The position numbers and the translations under genes were made by a program. The notes below the pieces were generated by a model. That model searched no databases, was not told where the DNA came from, and was given only the letters and a program-made list of their open reading frames with translations. This document shows positions 34,546 through 43,845 of a DNA stretch of 64,000 nt, in pieces. The stretch is from Microvirga guangxiensis (GTDB taxonomy: Bacteria > Pseudomonadota > Alphaproteobacteria > Rhizobiales > Beijerinckiaceae): positions 62,001 through 126,000 of the forward strand of contig NZ_FMVJ01000013.1 in the NCBI RefSeq assembly GCF_900102135.1, in the 5' to 3' direction. The first letter of the stretch is position 1. Each line of letters opens with the position of its first letter.

Positions 34546-35829
34546 ATGACGCTGCTTGTCTTCCTCGGCGCCTTGCTCGGCAGCATGTTCATTGGACTGC
34601 CCATCGCCTACGCACTGCTCATGACAGGTGTTGCCTTGATGTGGCACTTGGATTTCTTTGATTCTCAAATCGTCGCCCAGAACCTTCTGAATGGCGCGGA
34701 TAGCTTTCCGCTCATGGCTGTTCCGTTCTTCATGCTCGCGGGCGAGTTGATGAATGCAGGCGGCCTTTCGCGGCGCATTGTCAATTTGGCGCTAGCCGCC
34801 GTTGGGCATATCAAAGGCGGTCTGGGATATGTCGGCGTTTTGGCCGCCTGTATCCTTGCAAGCCTGTCCGGCTCCGCCGCAGCCGATGCGGCCGCCCTTT
34901 CTGCGATCCTCGTTCCCATGATGGTCAAGGCAGGCCACGACAAAGGGCGCTCTGCCGGTCTGATTGCAGCATCCGGCATTACGGCTCTGATCATTCCGCC
35001 TTCCATCGGCTTCATTTTGATTGGCGTGGTCGGGAATATGTCGATTACGAAGCTCTTCATCGCCGGTATTGCTCCCGGCATTTTGATGGGGGCGGTTCTT
35101 GCAACAACATGGTACTTCGTCTCTCGCCATGAGAACATCGCCACACCTGCTCGCGTACCAGTCAAGGTCGTGTTGGGTAAAGTTCGGGAGGGAATATGGG
35201 CCCTTCTTCTGCCTGTCATCATCCTTGTCGGCTTGCGCTTTGGAGTATTCACACCCACCGAGGCAGGGGTCGTCGCAGCCGTTTATGCTCTGTTCGTCGC
35301 ATTGTTCGTCTATCGGGAGTTAAGAGTTAAGGACCTCTTCGAGGTGTTTCTCGCAGCTGGAAAAACGACCGCCATGGTCATGTTCCTGGTTGCAGCTGCC
35401 CTCGTGTCCAGCTGGATGATTACCATTGCTGGGCTTCCTGACCAGATTACGAACCTTGTCGCCCCATTCGCGAACAACCCGATCCTGCTCATGTTCATCG
35501 TGGTCGGCCTTGTGCTCGTCGTCGGATGCGCCATGGACATGGTTCCGATCATTCTTATTCTTATTCCGGTCCTTTTGCCCGCCGTCAGGGACGCCGGTAT
35601 CGATCCAATCTACTTTGGTGTTGTCTTTATGCTCGCCTGCGCAATCGGACTGCTGACTCCACCTGTCGGTGCGGTTCTCAATGTTGTCGCTGCCGTCTCA
35701 AAGGTTAGCCTGCCCCAGGTTATTCGTGGCGTCGGACCATTCATTCTGGCTCAGATCGCAATCCTCATCCTGTTCATCCTCTTTCCAGGGATCATCACCA
35801 TCCCTGCGACTTGGCTTGGCGGCCAATAG
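34546..35829 (+). CDS. dctM: TRAP transporter large permease (DctM)
   Basis: 427 residues, about twelve membrane helices. Conserved DctM features include AVPFFMLAGELMNAGGLSRR, SGSAAADAAALSAILVPMM and IPPSIGFILIGVVGN, plus LTPPVGAVLNVV near the end. It carries the sodium-coupled transport pathway. It is translationally close to the small permease gene and followed after 14 bases by the IclR regulator. Confidence 0.92.
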   Translation: MTLLVFLGALLGSMFIGLPIAYALLMTGVALMWHLDFFDSQIVAQNLLNGADSFPLMAVPFFMLAGELMNAGGLSRRIVNLALAAVGHIKGGLGYVGVLAACILASLSGSAAADAAALSAILVPMMVKAGHDKGRSAGLIAASGITALIIPPSIGFILIGVVGNMSITKLFIAGIAPGILMGAVLATTWYFVSRHENIATPARVPVKVVLGKVREGIWALLLPVIILVGLRFGVFTPTEAGVVAAVYALFVALFVYRELRVKDLFEVFLAAGKTTAMVMFLVAAALVSSWMITIAGLPDQITNLVAPFANNPILLMFIVVGLVLVVGCAMDMVPIILILIPVLLPAVRDAGIDPIYFGVVFMLACAIGLLTPPVGAVLNVVAAVSKVSLPQVIRGVGPFILAQIAILILFILFPGIITIPATWLGGQ

Positions 35830-35843
35830 ATTGAGATAAGATA

Positions 35844-36653
35844 ATGACAAGTCTCGACAGAATGCTCGAAATTATGAACTATTTTGACGAAGACAATTTG
35901 TCGATTGACGTGTCTCGGGCAGCGGACCTGACAGGAACATCGAGGGCGACTGCTTATCGCTATATTCAGTCGCTGACGAAAAGCGGGTTGCTCATGCCCG
36001 CGGCGGGAGGGAGCTACGTTCTCGGTTCACGCATCATCGAACTCGAGATGGTGATCCGTGAGAGCGACCCTCTCCTGAGGGCAGCTCGCCGCCTGATCCG
36101 GCGTAACTCCGAGGATCTCGATCTCAACATCATGCTGTGCAGCTATTATGGAGACAAAGTCCTCTGTTCTGATTTTGCCTGGCCAGACCGCAGCATAGAG
36201 GAAATCTACAAACGTGGCCGGGCCATGCCCATTTTCCGCGGTGCGATGGCGAAGATCATTCTGGCGCACCTGCCTCCGGCACAGCTCAAGAACGTCTACC
36301 GATGGAACGAAGAAGAGATCCGTCAGATTGGGTTAGCCACGAACTGGGATGAGTTTCGCAAAGCAATGAGCGTGATGCGAAGTGACGGCTACGCCGTTAC
36401 ATATTCGGAAGTGTTCGAAGGATTGGTGGGTATCGCGGCTCCCGTGAGAGACACGGAGAAGCGCATTTTAGGGAGCGTTGTATTCGTTATCGCCCAGGAA
36501 CGTTTTGGGAAATTCGTCCCGTCTCAGCTTATTCGAGAAATTTGCAGAATCTCAGCTGAGATTGAGGAAGGAGTTTCGAGATTGACGGGAGGATCTGATG
36601 ATGCCTCGGTCTATGCAGCTCGACTGAAGCGCCCAGTTGCGACAGAGGCTTGA
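35844..36653 (+). CDS. IclR-family transcriptional regulator
   Basis: 269 residues. An N-terminal winged helix-turn-helix (SIDVSRAADLTGTSRATAYR) is followed by an IclR effector domain (GRAMPIFRGAMAKIILAHLP; GYAVTYSEVFEGLVGIAAPV). It is the last gene of the TRAP operon and the likely regulator of both arms through the palindromes at 31283 and 31457. The effector is probably an acid intermediate of the pathway. Confidence 0.87.
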   Translation: MTSLDRMLEIMNYFDEDNLSIDVSRAADLTGTSRATAYRYIQSLTKSGLLMPAAGGSYVLGSRIIELEMVIRESDPLLRAARRLIRRNSEDLDLNIMLCSYYGDKVLCSDFAWPDRSIEEIYKRGRAMPIFRGAMAKIILAHLPPAQLKNVYRWNEEEIRQIGLATNWDEFRKAMSVMRSDGYAVTYSEVFEGLVGIAAPVRDTEKRILGSVVFVIAQERFGKFVPSQLIREICRISAEIEEGVSRLTGGSDDASVYAARLKRPVATEA

Positions 36654-37230
36654 ACTATGTGCATCTATGGGATTTTGCTAGAGGGAATGAGTAGAGGATC
36701 GGCAGCTGTCCAGAAATGATAACGTACTGGTAAATAAACAGTACGGAATTGCTCTGTCATCCTCTATACACCTGAAATCATTTCTCACTTAAGGTCAGTA
36801 ACTAAGCTGCTCGGCTAAGCTCCCCAAACTGTCTAATGAGGAGATGCTTGCCATGATCAAGATGGAGGTCAGCCACAAACTGGTCCGATAATGAGTCTTG
36901 AGGATCGGCCGAAGCCTGCCATCTTCTGCCAGCTTCCCCTGCTCACGATTGGACTACCGCTCTTCCGTCGCCCTTTGCATAGCAACAATTCTGATCGTCG
37001 CTACGCTCGTACGCAGGTGGCCCAGGTCTCGTAGGAGATAAGTATCATCGCAAGAGCAGCCTAATTCTGCATGCAAGCCGGGGCTCTTTTGTCTCTACTC
37101 AGCAACAATTTTGCTGTGACCTTAGTTCTATAGTCCGCGCGAACTGTGCAGTTGGATAACCTTTCTATAATTCATATCAAGCTCGATGTGCAGTTATTGA
37201 GGTTTTGTGAAACAAGGAATGTCGGCTTTT
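36654..37230. other. Gene-free stretch left of insertion sequence copy B
   Basis: AT-rich for this genome. It contains only a very short frame near 36846 (MLAMIKMEVSHKLVR then two stops), perhaps the end of a lost gene. Nothing else recognised. Confidence 0.4.
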
Positions 37231-37321
37231 GGCACTCCTGAGACGTAAGACCTTGGTCAGCTTTGGCTGGTCCGGGCCGAGGTTCGTTGAGCGGCCGGAA
37301 TGTGAGCGTCTGACCGAGGTC
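37231..37321. repeat. Dispersed intergenic repeat, type II, copy 3, split by an insertion sequence
   Basis: The left part shares GGCACTCCTGAGACGTAAG and GAGCGGCCGGAATGTGA with copy 2 and stops at the left inverted repeat of the insertion sequence. The missing end (TGGACCCAATCCGGACCTT) is found directly beyond the right inverted repeat at 38896-38920. Confidence 0.6.
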
Positions 37322-38895
37322 GTGTGAAAACGTGATTTCGAGCGACATGCGATGGCCGCTGTTTGCGTGTGCAGCCCCAGCCGACATCGGTCTGCAAGAG
37401 GGTTCAGACTGCCAGAGACCTCAGCAGAGGCCCGACACCCAGAATGCTGATCATCCGCTTCAGGTTGTAGGCCAGCACGTGCAGGCTCATCTCGGTTTTG
37501 ACCTTCTCGAGCGTCTTCATCAGGAAATGGGTACTGCCCATCCAGGCCTTGATGGTCCCAAACGGATGCTCCACCGTCTGCCGCCGGATTGTCATGGCCT
37601 CAGGCATCCGCTCCAGCCGATCCTGCATCCGGTCAAGCACATCCTCATGCTGCCAGCGCTTCAGCCGTTTGTGCTTGTCAGGCGTGCACCGGGGCTTGAG
37701 GGCACAGGCTGAACAGGCGGTCAGATTGCGGTAATGATCGATATTATCCCGGCGGTCTGAGCGCACCTTGCCCTTCGTCAGATGCTGACCCGCCGGGCAG
37801 GTGTAGTGGTCATGCTCGGCGTCATAGACGAAGTCCTGCCCGGGAAACAGGCCGCGATTGGTGTTGCCGGAGGTCTGGGTCTTGGGAGCAAAGGGTAGGA
37901 CACCGCTGCCCTCGCAGGCCAGCACTTCGTCACCGTTGTAGTAACCTCGGTCGGCGAGCACGGTGAGCTCCTCACACGTCATGACATCCCGGGCTTTCTG
38001 CCCCATCGCCAGCAGTTGCGTGCGGTCATTGCCGACATTGGTCACCTCATGCGCCACGATGAGATGGTGCTCGGCTTCCACCGCCATCTGCACGTTGTAG
38101 CCCACAATGCCGGTGCCCTTGCCGCTGGTGGCCATGGAGCGCGCATCGGGATCCGTCAGAGAGATCTGCTGGTCGGGCGCGGCCTCGACCTGCTGCTGCA
38201 TCTCCTTCAGAGACTGCATCGACCGGCGCAGGCCCTTGATCTTCTCCTTAAGCCGGCTTGTCCTGGCCTCGGTCTCCTCGCCACCCTGCCGGTCGGCGCG
38301 ATCCAGAGCGGCCAAGTAGCGGGCGATGCCGGCCTCGACCTGCTCGATGCGCTTGGCCACCTTGGCGGTGGTGAAGTTCTTGTCGCGGTTGTTGACGGCT
38401 TTGAACTTGGAGCCGTCGAGAGCGACGACGGCCCGGGTGAACAGGTTGAGCTGGCGGCACAGCACGATGAACTGCGCACACGCCGCGCGGATGGCTGGTC
38501 CATTATCGCGGCGGAAATCGGCGATGGTCTTGAAGTCGGGCATCAGCCGGCCGGTGAGCCAGATCAGCTCAAGGTTGCGCTGGGTCTCGCGTTCCAATCT
38601 GCGGCTGGAGGGAACGCGATTGAGATAGCCGTAGATGTAGATCTTGAGCAGGGTCGCGGGGTGGTAAGCTGGGCGTCCTGTTGCCTCCGGCACCACCCCG
38701 GCAAAGCCGAGGGCCGCCAGGTCCAGTTCGTCCACGAAGGCTTCGACGACGCGCACGGGATTGTCGGGCGCCACATAGTCGTCCAGGCACTCAGGAAGCA
38801 GGGTGGCCTGCCGGCGGTCTTCCCCTTCAACGAAACGCTTCATGCTGCCCTCCGCTGATCAAATAGCAGCTTAGCAGATCAACGCGTTTCCACAC
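37322..38895 (-). mobile_element. IS1182-like insertion sequence, copy B
   Basis: Bounded by short imperfect inverted repeats, GTGTGAAAACGTG at 37322-37334 and CGCGTTTCCACAC at 38883-38895, which agree at 11 of 13 positions. It carries one full-length transposase gene and lies inside a type II repeat. Confidence 0.65.
37404..38843 (-). CDS. IS1182-like transposase
   Basis: 479 residues. N-terminal DUF772-type domain (ATGRPAYHPATLLKIYIYGY; SSRRLERETQRNLELIWLTG). Core blocks are VVALDGSKFKAVNNRDKNFT, then a coiled-coil rich insertion, DRGYYNGDEVLACEGSGVLP, a cysteine cluster (CSACALKPRCT) and the Glu region EHPFGTIKAWMGSTHFL. It appears intact and in one frame. It differs from the transposase of copy A in length, insertion and motif sequence, so these are two separate elements rather than duplicates. 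Confidence 0.9.
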   Translation of the reverse strand: MKRFVEGEDRRQATLLPECLDDYVAPDNPVRVVEAFVDELDLAALGFAGVVPEATGRPAYHPATLLKIYIYGYLNRVPSSRRLERETQRNLELIWLTGRLMPDFKTIADFRRDNGPAIRAACAQFIVLCRQLNLFTRAVVALDGSKFKAVNNRDKNFTTAKVAKRIEQVEAGIARYLAALDRADRQGGEETEARTSRLKEKIKGLRRSMQSLKEMQQQVEAAPDQQISLTDPDARSMATSGKGTGIVGYNVQMAVEAEHHLIVAHEVTNVGNDRTQLLAMGQKARDVMTCEELTVLADRGYYNGDEVLACEGSGVLPFAPKTQTSGNTNRGLFPGQDFVYDAEHDHYTCPAGQHLTKGKVRSDRRDNIDHYRNLTACSACALKPRCTPDKHKRLKRWQHEDVLDRMQDRLERMPEAMTIRRQTVEHPFGTIKAWMGSTHFLMKTLEKVKTEMSLHVLAYNLKRMISILGVGPLLRSLAV

Positions 38896-38940
38896 AGGCT
38901 GGACCCAATCCGGACCTTCCCGGATCCGTTCTCTCGTCCA

Positions 38941-39287
38941 ATGGTCCCGTCATTTCGTCTATACCCGACATTCTCGGTGTTAGTCCCGGTCATCGTCCAG
39001 TTCACGTTGAGCCTCTACATGGTAATGATCGGCCTGGGCCAGATCATCTTTTGGCCGATTTCCGATCGTGTAGGACGGCGCCCCGTTCTTATCGGAGGCC
39101 CGATCCTATTCGCAGCAACATCGTTTAGTCTGGCAACCTCATCGGCCGCCATACCTGTTGTCGCGCTTCGCTTCTTGCAAGCCTTTGGTCCTTCGGCAGT
39201 CATGGTGGCCACCTTCGCGGCCGTCCGGGACGTCTATGCCCATCGTTCCGAACGTGTGGTCATCTACGGCCTGTTGACAATGCCCTA
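38941..39287 (+). pseudogene. Truncated Bcr/CflA-type MFS drug transporter
   Basis: About 115 codons equal to helices 2-5 of a Bcr/CflA drug-resistance transporter: VQFTLSLYMVMIGLGQIIF, then the MFS motif A segment SDRVGRRPVLIGGPILF and ALRFLQAFGPSAVMVATFAA. The first helix is degraded and the protein breaks off after ERVVIYGLL, where it meets the 3' end of the opposite gene. Non-functional. Confidence 0.75.
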
Positions 39288-39674
39288 CAGCCGAAGAAAG
39301 CCTGCAAGGCGCGGCGTCAGGGTTGCCCGACCGTCATCGAGCATTGGGCGCATCCGTTCCAGTACCGCCACGCTTGGGTCGCCGTGAATCTGGAACTCCG
39401 CAACCACACAATGTTCCATGACCTTGGCGATGTATGGATCGGCAAGCCGCCAGTGCTCGATGACAGCCTCGGAGTCCGGATAGAGCTGATAGCTGGTCGC
39501 GAGCATGCGTTGCTCGTCGATGAATGTCTGTACCATCAACTGAGGACCGTTTTTCTCCACGAATTCAACCGCCTCGATAATGGCTCGCTTGAAGGCGTGT
39601 AGATGGCCCTCCGTGATCCGCATTGTATTGCGGAACAGGATCATTTCGTCGAATTTTAGCAGACTAGAATTCAT
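39285..39674 (-). CDS. Small alpha-beta barrel-like hypothetical protein
   Basis: 129 residues, well-formed from start to end, no signal or membrane segment. The pattern (TEGHLHAFKRAIIEAVEFVE; YPDSEAVIEHWRLADPYI; HCVVAEFQIHGDPS) suggests a dimeric alpha-beta barrel protein like antibiotic-biosynthesis monooxygenases, but the match is weak. It lies 44 bases downstream of the MFS gene and may share its transcript with the WrbA-MFS pair. Confidence 0.6.
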   Translation of the reverse strand: MNSSLLKFDEMILFRNTMRITEGHLHAFKRAIIEAVEFVEKNGPQLMVQTFIDEQRMLATSYQLYPDSEAVIEHWRLADPYIAKVMEHCVVAEFQIHGDPSVAVLERMRPMLDDGRATLTPRLAGFLRL

Positions 39675-39718
39675 CTTGGCCTCCGCCCCAATGGTATAGA
39701 GATGATCAAACAGACGCT

Positions 39719-40948
39719 CTATCGATTGGCTTCCTCTGAGGGACTCTTAGGGGTCGGCTCGTCACTGAAGCTGACGACCAGCACGGCTATGGTGGCAATC
39801 AAACCGGAGATCAGGATGATCCCGGCTGCCGCTTTCCACCCGTAAGACGCGATTGCACCACCGATTGTGACAGGACCGATCACCTGGCCGAGATTGCTGC
39901 CTTGCATGATAAGCCCGATGACCACAGGGGCGAGCGCAGCGGAGGGCGCCACGAGCGAGGCTGATGAGATCAGAGTGGCTGGGATCAAGCCGCCAACTCC
40001 GGAGAACAGAATGCAGAGAGTGAGAGTTGGCGTACCGCCAAAAACCTGCAGGAAGATGCCGATCCCGGTGAGACCCATGATTAGGTACGCCCCAGAGAGG
40101 AGTGCAGAGCGACTGGTGCCACGCGCCAGCAGGTAGCCCGCCGCGAGATTCCCGATGATGTTCGCGCCGGTGGCAACGGAACTGAGCAGTCCGGCGGTAC
40201 CATGCGCGATCTCCATCTGCTCCATCAGCAGCACCGGGAGAAAGCTGAACAGGGCAAAGAACATTAGGCTGTAAGAGGCAAAACACACCGCCAGGAGAAC
40301 GGGCTCTCGGCTTGTCAGCACGCGTAGCGCATCGGACGCCGCGCTCCTCCAGGAGACTGACACGCGTGCTGGTGCAGCCGGGACAATCGCCAGCCCTGCC
40401 ACGATGGCTGCTGCCGCCAGACCCGCATTGCCCCACCAGAGCGTCCGCCAGTCGCTGAACAGCGGTCCGGCGAGCATGGCAAGCGCCATGCCGGCTGGCA
40501 TGAAACAACTCCACAGGGCAAAGGCGAGGTCACGCTGCCCGAGCTGCACCACCCGATGGAGGATGGCAGGACCGGCGACGGTGACCAGAAGAAAGCCGAA
40601 GCCTTCCAAGGCCCGCGAGGCCAGAAGTACGGGGAACCCTGGCGCCATTGCGCCGATGACCGTACCCAGAGCGATCACACCAAGACCGAAGATTAGCATC
40701 CGGCGATCCCCAGCGCGAGCGACGAGTGTGCCGGCGGGGATCCCGCCGATGAGACCAAGAACGGCAAAGATCCCGGTCAGCCAACCGGCAGCTGCGAGAT
40801 CAAGGCTCAGGTCTGTCTGCAACAAGGGCGTGGCAATGGCCGCCTTGCCGACCTGCATTGCGGTCACGATGCCAGACCCCACCACCACACTGACAACACC
40901 CCAGTGGGTGTTTCGCGGGATCGCTGCGTACGCTGCGATCGTCATCAC
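39719..40948 (-). CDS. MFS transporter (CynX/NimT-like)
   Basis: 409 residues with twelve membrane helices. It shows MFS motif A ([20 protein letters not shown]) and a second-half repeat ([20 protein letters not shown]). Its start overlaps the stop of wrbA by four bases (ATGA), so it is translated with it. Substrate unknown; partnership with a quinone reductase suggests efflux of a redox-active or aromatic compound. Confidence 0.87.
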   Translation of the reverse strand: MMTIAAYAAIPRNTHWGVVSVVVGSGIVTAMQVGKAAIATPLLQTDLSLDLAAAGWLTGIFAVLGLIGGIPAGTLVARAGDRRMLIFGLGVIALGTVIGAMAPGFPVLLASRALEGFGFLLVTVAGPAILHRVVQLGQRDLAFALWSCFMPAGMALAMLAGPLFSDWRTLWWGNAGLAAAAIVAGLAIVPAAPARVSVSWRSAASDALRVLTSREPVLLAVCFASYSLMFFALFSFLPVLLMEQMEIAHGTAGLLSSVATGANIIGNLAAGYLLARGTSRSALLSGAYLIMGLTGIGIFLQVFGGTPTLTLCILFSGVGGLIPATLISSASLVAPSAALAPVVIGLIMQGSNLGQVIGPVTIGGAIASYGWKAAAGIILISGLIATIAVLVVSFSDEPTPKSPSEEANR

Positions 40949-41571
40949 GCCACCTCCTTCAGCCGCGCAGCGGCCAGGGCGTGAGCGATCTCGGCGACGT
41001 GATAGCCCTGAAAGCTCGCTCCCTCTAACTCGTTGGCGCTGGGCTGGCGATCCCCGCCCTTTCCATCATCAGCCAGGGTCGAGGCGCCGTAGGGGGAGCC
41101 ACCGGTGATCTCGTCCATTCGGCCCTGGCCTTTGAAGGTGTAAGGCAGCCCGACCACCACCATGCCAAGATGCAACAGAACAGTATGGACGGAGAGGATT
41201 GTGCTTTCCTGGCCACCATGTTGGCTGCCGGTGGAGGTAAACACGCTGCCCACCTTGCCCACCAGCTTGTCCTCGAACCAGAGGCCGCCGCACTGGTCGA
41301 GGAAGTTCTTCATCTGCGAGGCCATGTTGCCGAAGCGCGTGGGCGTGCCAAAGATGATCGCGTCGTAGTCGGGCAGTTCGGCAACGGTCGCGATCTCAGC
41401 CGGCTGATCGCGCTTGTATCCCGCTTTCTGAGCGATGTGGTCGGGAACAAGTTCCGGAACGCGCTTGATCACAGCGACGGCTCCCGCATCCCGAGCACCT
41501 TGGGCAACGGCTTGGGCCATGGTCTCGATATGGCCGTAGGACGAGTAGTATAGCACTAGCACCTTCGTCAT
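40945..41571 (-). CDS. wrbA: NAD(P)H:quinone oxidoreductase WrbA
   Basis: 208 residues, full length for WrbA. FMN-binding flavodoxin fold with the phosphate loop [15 protein letters not shown]. Further conserved segments are [31 protein letters not shown] and [11 protein letters not shown]. It reduces quinones by two electrons, avoiding semiquinone radicals, in the cytoplasm. First gene of an operon with the MFS transporter, divergent from a LysR gene about 100 bases away that probably controls it. Confidence 0.9.
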   Translation of the reverse strand: MTKVLVLYYSSYGHIETMAQAVAQGARDAGAVAVIKRVPELVPDHIAQKAGYKRDQPAEIATVAELPDYDAIIFGTPTRFGNMASQMKNFLDQCGGLWFEDKLVGKVGSVFTSTGSQHGGQESTILSVHTVLLHLGMVVVGLPYTFKGQGRMDEITGGSPYGASTLADDGKGGDRQPSANELEGASFQGYHVAEIAHALAAARLKEVA

Positions 41572-41675
41572 TGAGCTTCCTCTGCTGCTTCTTCGATGAG
41601 TTGCAGGGAGGATACGCCTATGCTTGATAAGCGGGAGTGAGATAGGATCGATGGGTTTGATCGACGGAATAGATC

Positions 41676-42593
41676 ATGTTGGATGTGCTGACGCTCGACC
41701 AACTGCGAACCTTCGTGACGGTTGCGGACAGCGGAAGTTTCCGCTCAGGCGCTGCGCGGCTGTCCCGGGTCCAGTCTGCGGTCAGCCACGCAATCGCCAA
41801 CCTTGAGGCTGAACTCAGAGTGGCTTTGTTCGACCGGAGTGGGCATCGGCCGGTGCTGACGCCCGAGGGGCAAGCGCTGCTGGCCAACGCCCGTGACATT
41901 CTCCTCAGGGTCGATGCCATGCGGGCACGAGCCCGTGATCTGGGTGAAGGTGTCGAGCTCGAGCTTTCGCTCACGGTTGACACGCTGTTTCCAATCGCAA
42001 CCATCGGTGCGGCGTTGACGGAGATGCGCGTGGTCTATCCCTCGGTGTCGATCCGACTGGCGGTCGAGCCGCTGGGCGGGCCGATCACGTCGCTGATCGA
42101 GAAGCGCAGCGCGCTTGCCATTGTCGTGGGCGAGGATTTCCGTGATCCGCGGATTGCACTCGAAGCTATCTCCTCCATAGAACAGGTCGCTGTGGTCTCA
42201 CCGGGGCATCCGCTCGGCCTGCGCTCAAAGAATGAGGATGTCGACTTGCCCGATCTTGCCGACCATCTTCAGATTGTTCTGGGCGATCCCACGCCCCTGT
42301 CGGAAGGGCGGAGTTTCGGTATTCTGTCACCCCAAACCTGTCGTGTCAGCAGCCAGGACACCAAGCATGCTATGATCCTGGCAGGCCTGGGCTGGGGGCG
42401 CCTGCCGTTCTGGCAGGTAGAGCGTGATCTGTATGAAGGGCGCTTGGTGCGTATGGCCACAACGGCGCTCGGCCGGAAGGGGCAGGTGTCCTCTGAGGCG
42501 TATATCGCCCACCGCTTGGATGAGCCGCTTGGCCCTGCCGCTCATGTGTTCCGCACAGCATTGGCACAAATGACGGCGGCTCCAGCCAACTAG
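41676..42593 (+). CDS. LysR-family transcriptional regulator
   Basis: 305 residues. N-terminal winged helix-turn-helix (LDQLRTFVTVADSGSFRSGA; SRVQSAVSHAIANLE), then the LysR effector domain with two lobes (IGAALTEMRVVYPSVSIRLA). Divergent from wrbA, which it likely activates or represses in response to a quinone or aromatic compound; that link is inference from position. Confidence 0.87.
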   Translation: MLDVLTLDQLRTFVTVADSGSFRSGAARLSRVQSAVSHAIANLEAELRVALFDRSGHRPVLTPEGQALLANARDILLRVDAMRARARDLGEGVELELSLTVDTLFPIATIGAALTEMRVVYPSVSIRLAVEPLGGPITSLIEKRSALAIVVGEDFRDPRIALEAISSIEQVAVVSPGHPLGLRSKNEDVDLPDLADHLQIVLGDPTPLSEGRSFGILSPQTCRVSSQDTKHAMILAGLGWGRLPFWQVERDLYEGRLVRMATTALGRKGQVSSEAYIAHRLDEPLGPAAHVFRTALAQMTAAPAN

Positions 42594-42715
42594 ATGCACA
42601 CACGTCCTGATCGTGTGCGTAGCGGTTCCCCAGTTGTCGGTGGCTCATTGTCCCGCGCGTCTTGTCTAGACGGCCGAAATGGGCTCAACGCAGGCGCAAC
42701 CCTGGCGTGCTCACA

Positions 42716-42812
42716 ACGTCGGTTCCTGGTACGCCTGAGACCTAAGCCAGAAGACAGCAATCCTCGTCAAACTTGACGTTCCGAATGCACAGTGAACCTC
42801 GGTTCCTGACCC
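42716..42812. repeat. Dispersed intergenic repeat, type II, copy 4
   Basis: Close match to 8261-8368, including GGTACGCCTGAGACCTAAGC, AGACAGCAATCCTCGTC and CCTCGGTTCCTGACCC. Confidence 0.7.
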
Positions 42813-42861
42813 GGCGCGCCTTCGTGGTCCGCGGACCAATCGCTCAGCGATATCGTTGAGG

Positions 42862-42878
42862 CTGACAGGAAGCTGACA
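42862..42878 (+). promoter_or_regulatory. Response-regulator box CTGACA-N5-CTGACA, copy 1
   Basis: Perfect direct repeat with an 11-base period, the spacing recognised by OmpR/PhoP-type regulators. It lies 88 bases before the first PepSY-like gene. The same box recurs at 46204-46220, 91 bases before another PepSY-like gene. Confidence 0.6.
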
Positions 42879-42966
42879 CGACGGAACAGCGGGCGGTCAG
42901 GGACAATGCGCCATTCTCCAGGTCGATCCAGCGCCGATGAGGCGCGGAGAAACAGGAGACAACCAC

Positions 42967-43242
42967 ATGCGCACCATCACGATGATCGCCGCAGCAACCG
43001 TCATCCTCGTCGGCGTGTCGGGCACCCAGGCGAGCAGCCTCGGGCGGCCGTGCACCACGATGCCGCAGAGCCAATGGCTTTCGGTCGAAGCCCTCAAGGC
43101 CAAGACCGAGGCTATGGGCTACAAGGTTCAGAAGGCCAAGATTTCGAAAGCCTGTGGCGAGATCTACGCGCTCGATCAGAACAACACCCGCACGGAGTTG
43201 TTCGTCGATCCTACTTCGGGCGAGATCGTCGCCAAGGAGTGA
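42967..43242 (+). CDS. Small periplasmic PepSY-like protein
   Basis: 91 residues from the ATG at 42967 with AACAGGAGA upstream. Sec signal peptide (MIAAATVILVGVSGTQA). The mature part has a PepSY-like pattern: Leu-Glu-Ala-Met-Gly-Tyr-Lys-Val followed by CGEIYALDQNNTRTELFVDP, with two cysteines likely to form a disulfide. Such proteins sit in the periplasm and often act on sensor kinases. Cytochrome b561 gene follows after four bases. Confidence 0.8.
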   Translation: MRTITMIAAATVILVGVSGTQASSLGRPCTTMPQSQWLSVEALKAKTEAMGYKVQKAKISKACGEIYALDQNNTRTELFVDPTSGEIVAKE

Positions 43243-43246
43243 TGGC

Positions 43247-43834
43247 ATGAGCGCGAGCAAACAAACGGTCGAGGCCGCCGGCGCGATGCCGGCGGCCGCC
43301 GCCTCCTCATCCCAAGCGAGGACTGTCCGCGTCTGGGATCCGTTCGTCCGCCTCTTCCACTGGAGCCTCGTGGCCCTGTTCGCCGTCGCGTTCGTGACTG
43401 GGGGCCAGCTCGAGTGGCTGCACATCCGCATCGGCTACGCCATCGCCGCTCTCGTGGCGCTGCGGATCGTGTGGGGCTTCGTCGGAACCCGCCATGCCCG
43501 GTTCAGCGACTTCGTTCGCTCGCCGGGGGAGATTATGGCCTACGCCGGGAAGGCCCTTCGGGTCAGGGCGCCGCGGCATCTCGGGCATAATCCGGCAGGC
43601 GGCGCGATGGTCGTAGCCCTGCTCGTCATGATGACCGGCATTGCAGCCACAGGGTTCGCCATGACCACCGATGCGTTCTGGGGCTCCGAGTGGGTCGAGG
43701 ATCTTCATGAGGGGCTTGTCTACACGACCATCGGGCTCATCATCCTGCACGTGGCGGGCGTCGTCTTCTCCGGCCTGGAGCATGGCGAGAACCTTGTAAA
43801 GGCGATGATTACGGGAAGGAAGCAGGCACCCTGA
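43247..43834 (+). CDS. Cytochrome b561-type membrane protein
   Basis: 195 residues from the ATG at 43247 with AAGGAG upstream. Four membrane helices; haem-ligand histidines are in RLFHWSLVALFAVAFVTGG, LHIRIGYAIAALVALRIVWG, WVEDLHEGLVYTTIGLIILH and the last helix. It is a di-haem cytochrome that passes electrons in the inner membrane. It follows the PepSY-like gene and converges on the sensor kinase gene. Confidence 0.87.
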   Translation: MSASKQTVEAAGAMPAAAASSSQARTVRVWDPFVRLFHWSLVALFAVAFVTGGQLEWLHIRIGYAIAALVALRIVWGFVGTRHARFSDFVRSPGEIMAYAGKALRVRAPRHLGHNPAGGAMVVALLVMMTGIAATGFAMTTDAFWGSEWVEDLHEGLVYTTIGLIILHVAGVVFSGLEHGENLVKAMITGRKQAP

Positions 43835-43845
43835 GCCCGCGTTCT

